A stretch of DNA of 64,000 nt, taken from assembly GCF_002833405.1 (NCBI RefSeq), contig NZ_CP025135.1, positions 3,205,501 through 3,269,500 on the forward strand, written 5' to 3'. Positions 41,775-51,017 of the stretch are shown here, piece after piece. How positions within the stretch are numbered: position 1 is the stretch's first letter; each line of letters starts with the position of its first letter. This stretch comes from Planococcus sp. MB-3u-03. Its GTDB lineage: Bacteria > Bacillota > Bacilli > Bacillales_A > Planococcaceae. Below the pieces are notes generated by a model that was not told the DNA's origin, searched no databases, and was given only the letters and a program-made list of their open reading frames with translations. A program made the position numbers and the translations under genes.

Positions 41775-42288
41775 GCCATCGCTCCTTTTGCACCCGGTAA
41801 ACGAGTACGTATTGTCCGTTGCGCAAAACCGGTTCTCCGCATTCCATGCCAAGTGCTTTTGCTACTTTCTGCGAGGCTTGGTTATCCGGTTGAATGAGTG
41901 AAATGAGTGCGTGTTGGCCTTGCTCCACGAAACCGCGCGCACAAAGCAACCGTGCAGCTTCACGGGCATAGCCAAAGCCCCAGAATTCCGGTGCAAGCCA
42001 GTAGCCAACTTCAAGTTCCGCTTGCCCATCTACCGATTGCGGCACCAGCCCGGCATGGCCGATCCGCTTGCCGTCTTCTTTCCGCACCAGCAAAAACAAG
42101 CCGTGCTCAGGATGCTCCCTGTACATGCGGTAAATCCAGTAGAGGAATTCAAAAGCTTGCTGGCGGCTCTTCACTTTGCCGTCCCCGATATGCTGCATGA
42201 CTTTCGGCTGTTTCAACAGCGAATACAAGAATTCAAAGTCCTCATCGCGGTAACGGCGCAGCAGCAAACGCTCACTCTCCAATTGCAT
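41755..42288 (-). CDS. GNAT family N-acetyltransferase
   Basis: A 177-residue acetyltransferase beginning MQLESERLLLRRYRDEDFEF. The acetyl-CoA region WGFGYAREAARLLCARGF and the late QPDNQASQKVAKALGM motif are present. I take the ATG at 42288 with AGGAG ahead; the open frame extends upstream through the parS site (where the reading FHVKQ arises), but that extension is unlikely to be translated. Confidence 0.86.
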   Translation of the reverse strand: MQLESERLLLRRYRDEDFEFLYSLLKQPKVMQHIGDGKVKSRQQAFEFLYWIYRMYREHPEHGLFLLVRKEDGKRIGHAGLVPQSVDGQAELEVGYWLAPEFWGFGYAREAARLLCARGFVEQGQHALISLIQPDNQASQKVAKALGMECGEPVLRNGQYVLVYRVQKERWHAISHT

Positions 42289-42307
42289 GTCCACTTGCTC
42301 CTTTCGC

Positions 42308-42323
42308 TGTTTCACGTGAAACA
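42308..42323. promoter_or_regulatory. parS centromere site (ParB/Spo0J binding)
   Basis: TGTTTCACGTGAAACA is a perfect 16-bp palindrome matching the bacterial parS consensus TGTTNCACGTGAAACA. ParB loads here and spreads, helping origin segregation and condensin loading. In bacilli such sites cluster around the replication origin, so this window is probably in the origin-proximal part of the chromosome. Confidence 0.93.
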
Positions 42324-42341
42324 TTTTTCAGACTTCTTCTG

Positions 42342-42794
42342 CTAGCGAAGTCTATTGCTGCCAAGCTTTTCGATGGTTTGATAATCTTTGGACTTGCGGA
42401 GTTCCAGATCGTTGCGTTTGGCAAATTGCGATAAATCCTCGAATAGTCCGTCGCCAAATAAAGCAAAGCGCATATCAATGCCTTTTTTCACACGGACCAT
42501 CGCCACTTTCGACGCCCAATTGCTGCGCTTGAACTCAATGCGGCGAATCTCCTCGGTGTAAACCGTTTTATAATAAAGCGGCAGGCCCCACAATTCGACA
42601 CGGTAAATGATATTGCTGTCCCGGACTTTAACGAGCGCTTGGATGAACAAAGCCAGTACGATCAGTGCCGAAACGAAGAATTGAAAATACAGCGCAAACC
42701 CATCTGGAAACGAACTCAGGAGCAGCGGCGGCAAATTGACAGCCAATAACATGATGACGAGCAGCCAGCGCTGCACTTTTCCTTGATGAACCAT
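42342..42794 (-). CDS. Hypothetical membrane protein with PH-like domain
   Basis: A 150-residue protein with two close hydrophobic segments (about 11-27 and 34-53) and a soluble C-terminal part (YTEEIRRIEFKRSNWASKV) that resembles bacterial PH-like domains next to membrane hairpins. The family cannot be named with certainty. Strong ribosome site GGAGGAGTG before ATG at 42794. Confidence 0.68.
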   Translation of the reverse strand: MVHQGKVQRWLLVIMLLAVNLPPLLLSSFPDGFALYFQFFVSALIVLALFIQALVKVRDSNIIYRVELWGLPLYYKTVYTEEIRRIEFKRSNWASKVAMVRVKKGIDMRFALFGDGLFEDLSQFAKRNDLELRKSKDYQTIEKLGSNRLR

Positions 42795-42931
42795 ACCGCA
42801 CTCCTCCTTCTATTAAGAATCCCTCAATCAAATTCATAAAAAAACACGCCACCGCTTCCGGATAAAAATCCGTATGCGCACATAAAAGAATTATCCGTTT
42901 AACAGGCGGCACTACACCATACTTCCCTCAT

Positions 42932-43426
42932 TTAATTCACGAGATCAGCCAGCAAACGGATATCATCCAATATGAATTCGGAAAAATCCGGGAAGAACGC
43001 AAACATAGACGTAACGACAATGACTGTACCGGTCGCGAATTGAAGCAAGCTATATTTATAATCATTCGGATTGTCAGAATGGATTCTTTCCATATAAACA
43101 GTGTACGCCCCTTGCACCCCGTTGATGGCAAGCAGCGCAGCTAAAGGAAGAAACGATCGGGTTTCTTGAAAGACGAAGAGTGCCCCAATGGAAATCGCTG
43201 CCCCGCTCCAGCGGAAATAAGCATCCACTTTTTCGTGGCGCTTATTGACGAAATTTGATGAACTGGAAAAGAACTTCTTGCGCTCGACCCTTAAAATCTT
43301 GCGCAAGATCCAGTTCACGCCCATGATTGCCAGAACCGTGACCGCAATAAAACCGATCAGCGGCCATACCCAGTCGTATTGCGCTTCGTAATAACCCATT
43401 CCGTCTGTTTCACCGACTCCACCCAT
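42932..43426 (-). CDS. DUF4181-like membrane protein
   Basis: A 164-residue protein with four hydrophobic segments (about 20-42, 72-86, 92-108, 127-147) and the polar stretch NFVNKRHEKVDAYFRW between the first two, which fits DUF4181 proteins of bacilli. Function unknown. The ATG at 43426 has GGTGGGG seven bases upstream. Confidence 0.65.
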   Translation of the reverse strand: MGGVGETDGMGYYEAQYDWVWPLIGFIAVTVLAIMGVNWILRKILRVERKKFFSSSSNFVNKRHEKVDAYFRWSGAAISIGALFVFQETRSFLPLAALLAINGVQGAYTVYMERIHSDNPNDYKYSLLQFATGTVIVVTSMFAFFPDFSEFILDDIRLLADLVN

Positions 43427-43690
43427 TTTATCGCCCCACCCTTTTGCTTAATACAGACTTACATTATGCTACTAGTCTTATCGTATCATGAGCTTTTGGG
43501 AAATTATAGAATATTTTTTAAGTTTTCTGATAACCAGCGATTTGTTTCTCTTTTTTTCGCCTTTTGCGCTTCGTTCTCCTGCCGAGTTCGCTTCTTTGAC
43601 AAAACAAAGGGCATAGGCTATCGTAATTAAGTCAAATCCGACTAAGTTTATATGGTTTTTAAAAATAAATGAAAAATAAAGGAGGCGCTT

Positions 43691-44920
43691 ATGAAAGCTC
43701 TTTGGAAATCTTATACAAATGTATCGCTTATCTTAAAAATCACTGTGGCGCTCATCCTCGGCGTTATCGTCGGCTTGATCTTCGGGCCGGACACAGCCGT
43801 CTTGGCACCGCTTGGGGATCTGCTCTTGCGGCTCTTGACCTTCCTGATTGTGCCACTCATCTTCTTCACCTTGATCGTCGGAATCAACCAATCGAAAATC
43901 GGCGACCTAGGCCGAATGGGCGGAAAAGTCTTTCTGTTCTATACATTGAGTTCGGCATTCGCCATCGTGGTCGGCTTAACGGTCGCAAGTATTTTCCAGC
44001 CGGGTTCGGGCATGCAGCTCGACGGCTCGGAAACCTTTGATGTTCCGGACAACCCCGGCTTTACAAGTGTTCTGTTGAACATTGTACCGTCCAATATCAT
44101 CTCGGCATTCAGTGAAATGAACTTGCTCGGGATCATTTTTACGGCGTTCGCGTTCGGCATCGCCATCTCCTATATGAGAAGCTCTGCGGAATTCGGCGAA
44201 CTTGGCAACCATCTGATGAAAACGATCAACGCGTTGAACGAAGCGACTTTGATCGTCTTGAAAGCGATCCTTCAATACGTGCCGATCGGCATTTTCGCCA
44301 TCATGGCGCAGACAGTCGGTTCGCAAGGATTGGATACACTGGGATCGCTGCTCGGCATGGTCGCCGTTCTTTACATCGCCATCGCGGTGCAGATTGCGCT
44401 CTATACGATCGCCATGCTGGTGTTCAAAGTCAATCCACTGCATTTCTTCAAACACGCGCGGACACCGATGCTAACGGCGTTCGTCACGCAAAGCAGCTCC
44501 GGCACCTTGCCATTGACGCTTGATGCGGCGCGCGGGCTCGGCATCCCGAAAAGTTTGTACGGCTTTAGCCTGCCGCTCGGCGCGACAATCAATATGGATG
44601 GTGCGGCCATCCGCATCGCCGTTTCAGCCATATTTGCTGCCAACATCATCGGTGACCCGCTCAGCTTGTCTGAAATGTTCATGGTCGTCTTGATCGGCAC
44701 GCTCGCAACCATCGGAACCGCCGGCATTCCAGGCGCTGGCATCGTCATGATCGCCACTGTCTTCGTCCAGCTTGGATTGCCGATGGAAGCCGTCGCGCTA
44801 CTGACAGCAATCGATGCACTTGTCGGCATGGGCGCCACAATGCTCAATGTGACAGGCGATTTGGCTGGCTCGAAATTGATCGACCAAAGCGAGAAAAGAC
44901 GCGGCACGGCCAAGGCTTAA
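43691..44920 (+). CDS. Dicarboxylate/amino acid:cation symporter (DAACS)
   Basis: A 409-residue member of the glutamate/aspartate/dicarboxylate symporter family. The hairpin signature QSSSGTLPLTL is at about 258-268, GATINMDGAA at about 298-307 and the late GIPGAGIVMI. It would import glutamate, aspartate or C4-dicarboxylates with Na+ or H+. The ATG follows AAAGGAGGCGCTT. The gene stands alone. Confidence 0.93.
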   Translation: MKALWKSYTNVSLILKITVALILGVIVGLIFGPDTAVLAPLGDLLLRLLTFLIVPLIFFTLIVGINQSKIGDLGRMGGKVFLFYTLSSAFAIVVGLTVASIFQPGSGMQLDGSETFDVPDNPGFTSVLLNIVPSNIISAFSEMNLLGIIFTAFAFGIAISYMRSSAEFGELGNHLMKTINALNEATLIVLKAILQYVPIGIFAIMAQTVGSQGLDTLGSLLGMVAVLYIAIAVQIALYTIAMLVFKVNPLHFFKHARTPMLTAFVTQSSSGTLPLTLDAARGLGIPKSLYGFSLPLGATINMDGAAIRIAVSAIFAANIIGDPLSLSEMFMVVLIGTLATIGTAGIPGAGIVMIATVFVQLGLPMEAVALLTAIDALVGMGATMLNVTGDLAGSKLIDQSEKRRGTAKA

Positions 44921-45003
44921 CACGACTCGCTGCGGACAAAACATGGAGCTCTGTGATACAGTGGGAGTATCTCGTATCCCATTGAAAAAGGAGACATGCA
45001 GTT

Positions 45004-45336
45004 ATGTATATCGTAACCAACCGCATTAAAATGAAACCGGGATTTGCTGAAAAAATGGCACCCAACTTCACCCGTCCAGGCGCATTGCAGGAAATGGAAG
45101 GCTTCCATAAAGTCGAAGTGACCGTCACGCAGGACCTGGAAGAATACGATGAACTGAACGTCAATATGTACTGGGAAACACTCGACAATTACGAAGCATG
45201 GAAATCCAGCGATGTTTTCAGGCAAGCCCATAAACGTCCTGAACCAGCAGAAGGCGAAGAGAAAAATGAGTCGCCGATGCTCGGCAGCCAACTCGTCATC
45301 ACAAAAATTGCTTCGGTCATCGAAGCAGCTAAATAA
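45004..45336 (+). CDS. HmoA/IsdG-like heme-degrading monooxygenase (ABM domain)
   Basis: A 110-residue ferredoxin-fold monooxygenase. The start MYIVTNRIKMKPGFAEKM and the segments MEGFHKVEV and YWETLDNYEAWKSSDVF with His in AHKR match HmoA of Bacillus subtilis and the IsdG group, which open heme and release iron. The Asn-Trp-His set seems present (Asn6, Trp near 67, His near 76). No Fur box is seen directly ahead, so iron control is uncertain. Confidence 0.82.
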   Translation: MYIVTNRIKMKPGFAEKMAPNFTRPGALQEMEGFHKVEVTVTQDLEEYDELNVNMYWETLDNYEAWKSSDVFRQAHKRPEPAEGEEKNESPMLGSQLVITKIASVIEAAK

Positions 45337-45375
45337 TGGAAACAGGCAGCTTTTGCTGCCTGTTTCTTTTTGCCT
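45337..45375 (+). terminator. Intrinsic terminator
   Basis: AAACAGGCAGC and GCTGCCTGTTT flank TTTT and are followed by CTTTTTG. Confidence 0.85.
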
Positions 45376-45450
45376 TCTTTCCCCTTTTATGCAGGACTTT
45401 TGATATACTTAAAGTGTTCGTGAAAATTACCTATTCTGGAAGGGATACAT

Positions 45451-47091
45451 ATGAAATCATTATCGCTGAGAAATTACTGGGGCCTGATATTCGCGGTCTT
45501 CATCCTGCTTTTTGCTGCTGTACTCAGCGTCCTCGTCTCCGAAGTGAGCACGAAGCGGCTGGAAGAAGAACGGGGCAATGCCTTATCGAGTGCAGCGTTC
45601 CAGATGAAAGACCGACTGGATCAATACATGTGGGGACGCTATAGCGAAATCAAGACCTTCGGGGAAATCGAAGAACTTGCGCTGACTACGTCCATTGAAG
45701 AAAAGCGTGCCACGCTTGAAATGCTGCAAGACCAAGTGCCGGCTTTTTCCTGGATTGGCATCACCGATTCGGCCGGCGTCGTGACTGCTTCCACTAACGA
45801 ATTGCTGGAAGGAATGGACTTGTCCGATAGACCCGTTTATTCCGAAGCACGCCAAGCGGATTACGTCGGCGATGTCCACGAAGCGCTGCTTTTGGCAGAC
45901 TTATTGCCGAATCCCGGCGGCCATGAGCTCGAATTTGTCGATATCAGCGTCCCTTTCTTTTACTCGGATGGTTCATTCGGCGGCGTAGTAGCCGCCCATT
46001 TGAGCTGGGATTGGGCACAAGAAGTGATGCAATTCGTGTTGCGACCGCTCAACCGCAGCGAAAATGAACTGGAGGTTTTCGTCTTAAGCCCAGGGGACAA
46101 TCGCGTCATTCTCGGTCCTGAACAATTTCTCGGCAAGCCGCTTCCGATCGATTCCTACACCCTGTCACAAGGAAAACGAGCCGGTTGGGTACTGGAACAA
46201 TGGCCAGATGGCAATTCGTATTTAACTGGCTTCACCGGCGGCCGAACCAATTGGGAGTATCCGGGGCTTGAATGGACTGTGCTGGTCCGCCAACCCGAAG
46301 AAACGGCCTTCGCCGCCGCCCGCGACTTGAGCCGCATCATCATGTTGAGCGGTTTGGCAAGCGCTGTTCTTTTTGCCTTAGCCGGCTGGTTAGTAGCCGG
46401 GCGCATCAGCCGCCCGCTCAATGAAATCTCCAACAAAGCGAAAGCCTTCCGCAAAGGCAGCCAATTGGTTCTGCCAAAAAATACGGGAGTCCGTGAAATT
46501 GAAGACTTATCCAACTCGCTTGAGAGCCTGGTCATGACACTTGGCACGACGGAATCCGATTTGGTGCGCATGCAGGATTTGGCGCAGCGCGATCCGCTGA
46601 CGGGCTTGCCGAACCGTATCGCACTCGAAGAAGCCGCTGACCGAATGATGAAACGAGCGCACACCGACGGAGAACAATTAGCCTTTTTCTATTTGGATCT
46701 GGATGGCTTCAAAAAAGCCAACGATACCTTAGGGCATTTAGCGGGCGACCATGTACTGCAGAAAGTGGCCGAACGGCTAATGGCGGAACTGCCTGAAGAG
46801 GCGTTCATTTCCCGGATTGGCGGGGATGAGTTTGTGTTATTGTTCCCTTGCGAGGGAATGGGCGAGTTGCCGACAAGGCAATTGGCGCAGCGCCTGATCG
46901 ACCGGCTAAGCAAGCCGATCACCGTAGAGGCTGGCCGTGTCCAGCTCGGGTGCAGTATTGGCATCGCTATTTATCCGGACAACGCCGAAAATCTCTATAC
47001 TTTATTATCTTATGCCGATGCGGCGCTTTATGTGTCAAAGGAAAACGGCAAAAGCCAGACGACGTTTTACAGGGATATCGCCTCGGAATGA
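45451..47091 (+). CDS. Membrane-bound diguanylate cyclase with extracellular sensor domain
   Basis: A 546-residue protein that would make cyclic di-GMP. Order: helix at about 9-29, an outer Cache-type sensor (about 35-285), a second helix at about 290-313, a HAMP-like linker (ISRPLNEISNKAKAF), and a GGDEF domain from about 372 (RDPLTGLPNR) with intact RIGGDEFVLLF near 459. The RxxD inhibition site that normally lies before GGDEF is absent (PEEA at that place), so product feedback may be missing. The ligand is unknown. Confidence 0.92.
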   Translation: MKSLSLRNYWGLIFAVFILLFAAVLSVLVSEVSTKRLEEERGNALSSAAFQMKDRLDQYMWGRYSEIKTFGEIEELALTTSIEEKRATLEMLQDQVPAFSWIGITDSAGVVTASTNELLEGMDLSDRPVYSEARQADYVGDVHEALLLADLLPNPGGHELEFVDISVPFFYSDGSFGGVVAAHLSWDWAQEVMQFVLRPLNRSENELEVFVLSPGDNRVILGPEQFLGKPLPIDSYTLSQGKRAGWVLEQWPDGNSYLTGFTGGRTNWEYPGLEWTVLVRQPEETAFAAARDLSRIIMLSGLASAVLFALAGWLVAGRISRPLNEISNKAKAFRKGSQLVLPKNTGVREIEDLSNSLESLVMTLGTTESDLVRMQDLAQRDPLTGLPNRIALEEAADRMMKRAHTDGEQLAFFYLDLDGFKKANDTLGHLAGDHVLQKVAERLMAELPEEAFISRIGGDEFVLLFPCEGMGELPTRQLAQRLIDRLSKPITVEAGRVQLGCSIGIAIYPDNAENLYTLLSYADAALYVSKENGKSQTTFYRDIASE

Positions 47092-47137
47092 ACAAGCCAA
47101 GATGCCTGTTTGCTTCGCCCATACCCGTAAGGATCTG

Positions 47138-47170
47138 AAAGCGCCGCCTCAAGAGGCAGCGCTTTTTCAA
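47138..47170 (+). terminator. Intrinsic terminator
   Basis: AAAGCGCCGCCTC and GAGGCAGCGCTTTTT (one mismatch) form a stem after the diguanylate cyclase gene. Confidence 0.75.
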
Positions 47171-47279
47171 GTGCCGCATATTGGACGGCACACCCGGGGT
47201 CTGCTACGGTTAATAATGGCAAAAGCCGAAGATGTATTATACATAGCACTGCTACTGTGCTTTCGAAGGAGTCTTTCAG

Positions 47280-48470
47280 TTGAGTAACAACAAACCTAAA
47301 TTATGGACGCGGGACTTTATCGGCGTTTCCGTCGTCCATTTTCTGCTACTGCTCGTTTTTTATTTATTGATCGTCACGATCGCTTTATACGCCGTCGAAG
47401 AATACGGCGCTTCGACCAGTGAAGCCGGCCTCGTCACCGGGATCTTCATCCTGGGGGCGCTGGCGGGACGCTTGGTCATTGGCCGCACACTCGATATGAT
47501 CGGCCGAAAACGCGCCTTGGTGCTCGGCTCTGCTTTGTTTGTCGGCATGACCGCGCTGTATTTCCTGCCGCTCGGTTTGCCATTCCTGATGCTGAACCGC
47601 TTCTTGCACGGCGTGACGCTCGGAGTCGCAAGTACCGCAGCGGGCACGATCGCCGCTCAAGTCATTCCTCATACGCGTAAAGGCGAAGGCATCGGCTATT
47701 TCAGCATGAGTGCTACGCTGGGTGCAGCTTTCGGGCCATTTATCGGCTTATTAATGAGCCAATGGACTGGCTATAATGTGATTTTTGCTGCCTGTGTCGC
47801 GATCGCCTTGTCCGCGCTAGCGCTCAGCACGTTCGTAAAAGTGCCGACGCTGGAGAAACCGCCTGCTGGAGAAGTGAAATCGGGCTTTCAGCTTTCCAAT
47901 TATTTAGAAGCGAACGCTGTGCCAATCGCCATTGTCATGTTCCTGATAGCGCTCAGTTATTCGAGCGTTTTGTCGTTCATCAATTTTTATGCCAATGATA
48001 AAGGGCTGGTGGAAGCGGCAAGTTTCTTCTTCCTGGTCTACGCTGTCGTCATCTTGCTGACTCGCCCATTCACTGGCCGCATCATGGATTTGTACGGCGC
48101 CAATTACATCATGTACCCCGCGCTTGTGTCGCTCGCGGCCGGCCTGTTGCTGCTGAGTGCCGCTGATTCGAGCCTGGGGCTGTTGTTTGCGGGCGCTTTG
48201 ATCGGGCTCGGGTTCGGCAATATGCAATCGACGACGCAAGCGGTCGCTATCAAGCTGACCCCGCCCCACCGGATGGGGCTTGCCACATCGACGTTTTTTG
48301 TCGCGATGGACGGCGGGCTCGGCATGGGGCCTTATATCCTCGGCTTTATCATCCCGCTCACCGGCTACAGTGCACTTTACGGCTTATTGGGAATCGCCGT
48401 ACTTGCGTTGATTGTGCCGTATTATTTCCTCCATGGAAAAAAAGAACGCAAACTCGCTTCAGCGCATTAA
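47280..48470 (+). CDS. MFS transporter (drug/sugar efflux type)
   Basis: A 396-residue twelve-helix carrier with the loop 2-3 motif GRLVIGRTLDMIGRKRALVL at about 61-80 and motif C-like GYFSMSATLGAAFGPFIG in helix 5. This points to a drug or metabolite exporter of the DHA1 type; the substrate is unknown. The start is a TTG with AAGGAG eight bases upstream. Confidence 0.88.
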   Translation: MSNNKPKLWTRDFIGVSVVHFLLLLVFYLLIVTIALYAVEEYGASTSEAGLVTGIFILGALAGRLVIGRTLDMIGRKRALVLGSALFVGMTALYFLPLGLPFLMLNRFLHGVTLGVASTAAGTIAAQVIPHTRKGEGIGYFSMSATLGAAFGPFIGLLMSQWTGYNVIFAACVAIALSALALSTFVKVPTLEKPPAGEVKSGFQLSNYLEANAVPIAIVMFLIALSYSSVLSFINFYANDKGLVEAASFFFLVYAVVILLTRPFTGRIMDLYGANYIMYPALVSLAAGLLLLSAADSSLGLLFAGALIGLGFGNMQSTTQAVAIKLTPPHRMGLATSTFFVAMDGGLGMGPYILGFIIPLTGYSALYGLLGIAVLALIVPYYFLHGKKERKLASAH

Positions 48471-48482
48471 ACAGATGCAAAT

Positions 48483-48520
48483 AAAGAACGGCCGACAAGT
48501 TATGTCGGCCGTTCTTTATT
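48483..48520. terminator. Bidirectional intrinsic terminator
   Basis: AAAGAACGGCCGACA and TGTCGGCCGTTCTTT flank AGTTA between the converging MFS and cupin genes. Confidence 0.85.
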
Positions 48521-48525
48521 TTCAC

Positions 48526-48942
48526 TTATTCTTCCTCTTCTGCTGCGTCCGCTTCCGCTTTTGTTTCGTGCACTGTGCTGTGCGGATGTTCTGGCGGTGC
48601 ATAGATGGAATAGATCTTCAGCGGTTTATCACCTGTATTGGTGACGTTGTGCCATTTGCCTGCGGGGATGAGGATGGCGTAATCGTCTTCCGCTTTTTCT
48701 TCAAAGCTTAAGTTGTCTTCACTGTCGCCCATCTGCACAAGGCCTTCCCCTTCTTCGATGCGAAGGAATTGGTCGCCGTGTTCGTGGACTTCTAGCCCGA
48801 TGTCATCGCCCGCTGCGATGCTCATCAATGTGACCTGTAGGTTTTTCCCGGTCCAAAGAGCGGTCCGGAACGTATCGTTTTGTTTTGTCGCATCTTCGAT
48901 ATTGACGACAAATGATTCAGCACCATAATCTTTTAATTCCAT
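48526..48942 (-). CDS. Cupin domain protein
   Basis: A 138-residue single-domain cupin. Metal-site residues are visible in LEVHEHGDQFLRIEEGEG (about 50-67) and in PAGKWHNVTNTG (about 93-104). The tail is acidic (AEADAAEEEE). Such proteins may be isomerases, dioxygenases or sugar-binding; nothing here decides. Ribosome site GGAGGAACCACAC precedes the ATG. Confidence 0.85.
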   Translation of the reverse strand: MELKDYGAESFVVNIEDATKQNDTFRTALWTGKNLQVTLMSIAAGDDIGLEVHEHGDQFLRIEEGEGLVQMGDSEDNLSFEEKAEDDYAILIPAGKWHNVTNTGDKPLKIYSIYAPPEHPHSTVHETKAEADAAEEEE

Positions 48943-49017
48943 GTGTGGTTCCTCCTCCGATTTGTTGTTCTGTCCTGCTCTTCTCTACCCTGGGAGCATC
49001 GGACATAAACAAACCGC

Positions 49018-50067
49018 TCAGCGCAAGGCTTGTTTTTTCAGCGCCTGGTTGCGGGAGTTGAATACATCATTATGGGAAGAAACCATGGCGATATTGGCAG
49101 CATCCGGTTCGATGAACTTTTTCGCTTTATTGACGGCATTGGCGGCGTCGGTGAACGTGCCGGCGATCAAATTGAGCTTGCCGTCATGCTGGAGAATGTC
49201 GCCTGCCGCAAACACTCCCGGTACGGAAGTTTCGCTTGCCGGCGTGCCTTGCAAATAGAAGTCGTCTTTTGTTTCCAGATCGAGTGGGCTGTTTTCCAAT
49301 AAACTCGCATCGCGCTCATAGCCGTGGTTGATGACGAGCTGGTCGACCGGCAGCATGCGCCGCTCGCCCGTCACTTGGTTCATCACTTCCACCAGCTCGA
49401 CGCGGTCGCCTTCATCCGATGCCACGAGCCGTGTGATGGCGGAATCCAGTAGGCATTCAGCGCGGCTTTCAAGCAATTGGCGCACTTGCGCTTCATGTCC
49501 GGCCATTTCAGATTTGCGGTGGATAACATAGACTTTTTCAGCGATCGGCTCGAGCTCGTTCGCCCAGTCGACTGCCGAATTGCCGCCTCCTGAAATGAGC
49601 ACCGTGCTGCCACGGAAACGTTCGAGTGTTTTTACTGTATAATTGAGGTTGGCCACTTCAAAGCGTTCGGCTCCTTCAATTTGCAGCTTCTGCGGTTTCA
49701 AAATGCCTCCGCCGACTGCGACAATGACCGATTTCGAGTAATGGATTTCACCCGAAGCGCCCACCAGCACAAACAAACCGTCTTCGTTCTTATTCATGCT
49801 TTCCACTTTCTCATCCAGGCATACCGTTGGGTCGAAAGTGAGCCCTTGTTCGACCAATTGGGTGATCAGCTGCTCGCAGCGGATCGGCGTCTGCCCTCCG
49901 ACGTCCCAGATCATTTTCTCCGGATAGACATGAAGCTTGCCGCCAAGGCGCGGCTGGAACTCGATAATTTTTGTTTTCATGCCCCGAAGGCCGCTGTAGA
50001 AAGCTGAATACAAGCCGGCGGGACCTCCCCCGATGATGGTTACGTCAAAGATGTCGTGATTGGCCAT
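49018..50067 (-). CDS. Ferredoxin/flavodoxin-NADP+ reductase (YumC/YcgT type)
   Basis: A 349-residue thioredoxin-reductase-like flavoprotein without the redox Cys pair, as in bacillal ferredoxin-NADP reductases. FAD motif TIIGGGPAGLYSAF is at about 10-23, the NADP motif LISGGGNSAVDWANE near 155-169 and GVFAAGDILQ near 286-295. It would pass electrons to ferredoxin or flavodoxin, perhaps for iron release from siderophores: two Fur boxes lie between it and the siderophore ABC operon. I prefer ATG 50067 (MANHDIFDV) after GGGGATGG; 50076 is also possible. Confidence 0.88.
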   Translation of the reverse strand: MANHDIFDVTIIGGGPAGLYSAFYSGLRGMKTKIIEFQPRLGGKLHVYPEKMIWDVGGQTPIRCEQLITQLVEQGLTFDPTVCLDEKVESMNKNEDGLFVLVGASGEIHYSKSVIVAVGGGILKPQKLQIEGAERFEVANLNYTVKTLERFRGSTVLISGGGNSAVDWANELEPIAEKVYVIHRKSEMAGHEAQVRQLLESRAECLLDSAITRLVASDEGDRVELVEVMNQVTGERRMLPVDQLVINHGYERDASLLENSPLDLETKDDFYLQGTPASETSVPGVFAAGDILQHDGKLNLIAGTFTDAANAVNKAKKFIEPDAANIAMVSSHNDVFNSRNQALKKQALR

Positions 50068-50100
50068 TTTTTCCATCCCCGTTCTATAGTAAATTCCGAT

Positions 50101-50115
50101 TGACAACGATTCTCA
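50101..50115. promoter_or_regulatory. Fur box facing the ferredoxin-NADP reductase gene
   Basis: TGACAACGATTCTCA, read leftward TGAGAATCGTTGTCA, matches the 7-1-7 Fur consensus at most positions. It lies 34 bases before the reductase start. Confidence 0.7.
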
Positions 50116-50145
50116 ATAACTTTATAGTATACATTGTAATGAAAG

Positions 50146-50160
50146 TGAGAATCATTATCA
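50146..50160. promoter_or_regulatory. Fur box facing the siderophore ABC operon
   Basis: TGAGAATCATTATCA matches the Fur consensus TGATAATNATTATCA with one difference. It lies 60 bases ahead of the ATPase start. Confidence 0.85.
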
Positions 50161-50219
50161 ACATATATCCCATTTTATTTTTGCTCCAAAATTACGGTTT
50201 AATAAAAGGAGGGCTGTCG

Positions 50220-51010
50220 ATGGGACGCCTTTTACAGAAAACCTGGAAGTCAGCTATGGCGAAAGGAAAATCGTCAAAGGCTTGTCCCTGTCGATTCCAG
50301 ATAAAAAAATCACGGCGATTATCGGGCCGAACGGCTGCGGGAAATCGACTTTCTTGAAAGCGATGACACGCGTCATTCCGCACGAATCGGGCTCGGTCAT
50401 TCTCGACGGCCAGCAAATCGCTGAAGAGAAAACCAAACAATTGGCGAAAAAGCTCGCCATTTTGCCGCAGTCGCCGGAAAACGCTGCCGGTTTGACCGTC
50501 GGTGAAATCGTCTCTTACGGCCGCTTTCCTTACCAAAAAGGATTCGGCAAGCTCAGCAAACGGGATTATGAAATGATCGACTGGGCGCTCAATGTGACCG
50601 GCACGCAATTTTTCAAATACCATCCCGTTGATGCCTTATCCGGCGGCCAGCGCCAGCGCGTCTGGATTGCCATGGCACTGGCGCAGGAAACCGAAATGAT
50701 TTTCCTCGATGAACCGACGACTTACCTCGATATGGCGCATCAATTGGAAATCCTGGAACTGCTCCGCGAACTCAATGCCGAGGAAGAACGCACCATCGTC
50801 ATGGTGCTGCACGATTTGAACCACGCCGCCCGCTTCGCCGACCATATCGTCGCGATGAAAGACGGCCAGATTATCAAAGCCGGATCACCCGAAGAAGTGA
50901 TCGTTCCGGACGTACTCCGTGAAGTTTTCCGCATCGATGCGGAAATCGGCCTTGACCCACGAACACAAAAACCGATTTGCCTAACATATAACTTAATCAA
51001 AGGAGCTTAA
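50220..51010 (+). pseudogene. Siderophore ABC transporter ATPase, frameshifted near the N-terminus
   Basis: The main open frame gives a FecE/YusV-type ATPase: Walker A GPNGCGKST, signature LSGGQRQR, Walker B EMIFLDEPTTYLD and switch His in VLHDLNHAAR. The proper start (ATG 50220, AAAGGAGGG site) is in another frame. Adding one T to the TTTT at 50229-50232 would give MGRLFTENLEVSYGERKIVK, a perfect family N-terminus. So a base is missing in a T run, by mutation or sequencing error. Without it, translation would have to begin at an internal TTG (50282), losing the first strands. The rest of the operon is intact. Confidence 0.85.
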
Positions 51011-51017
51011 CCAGATC

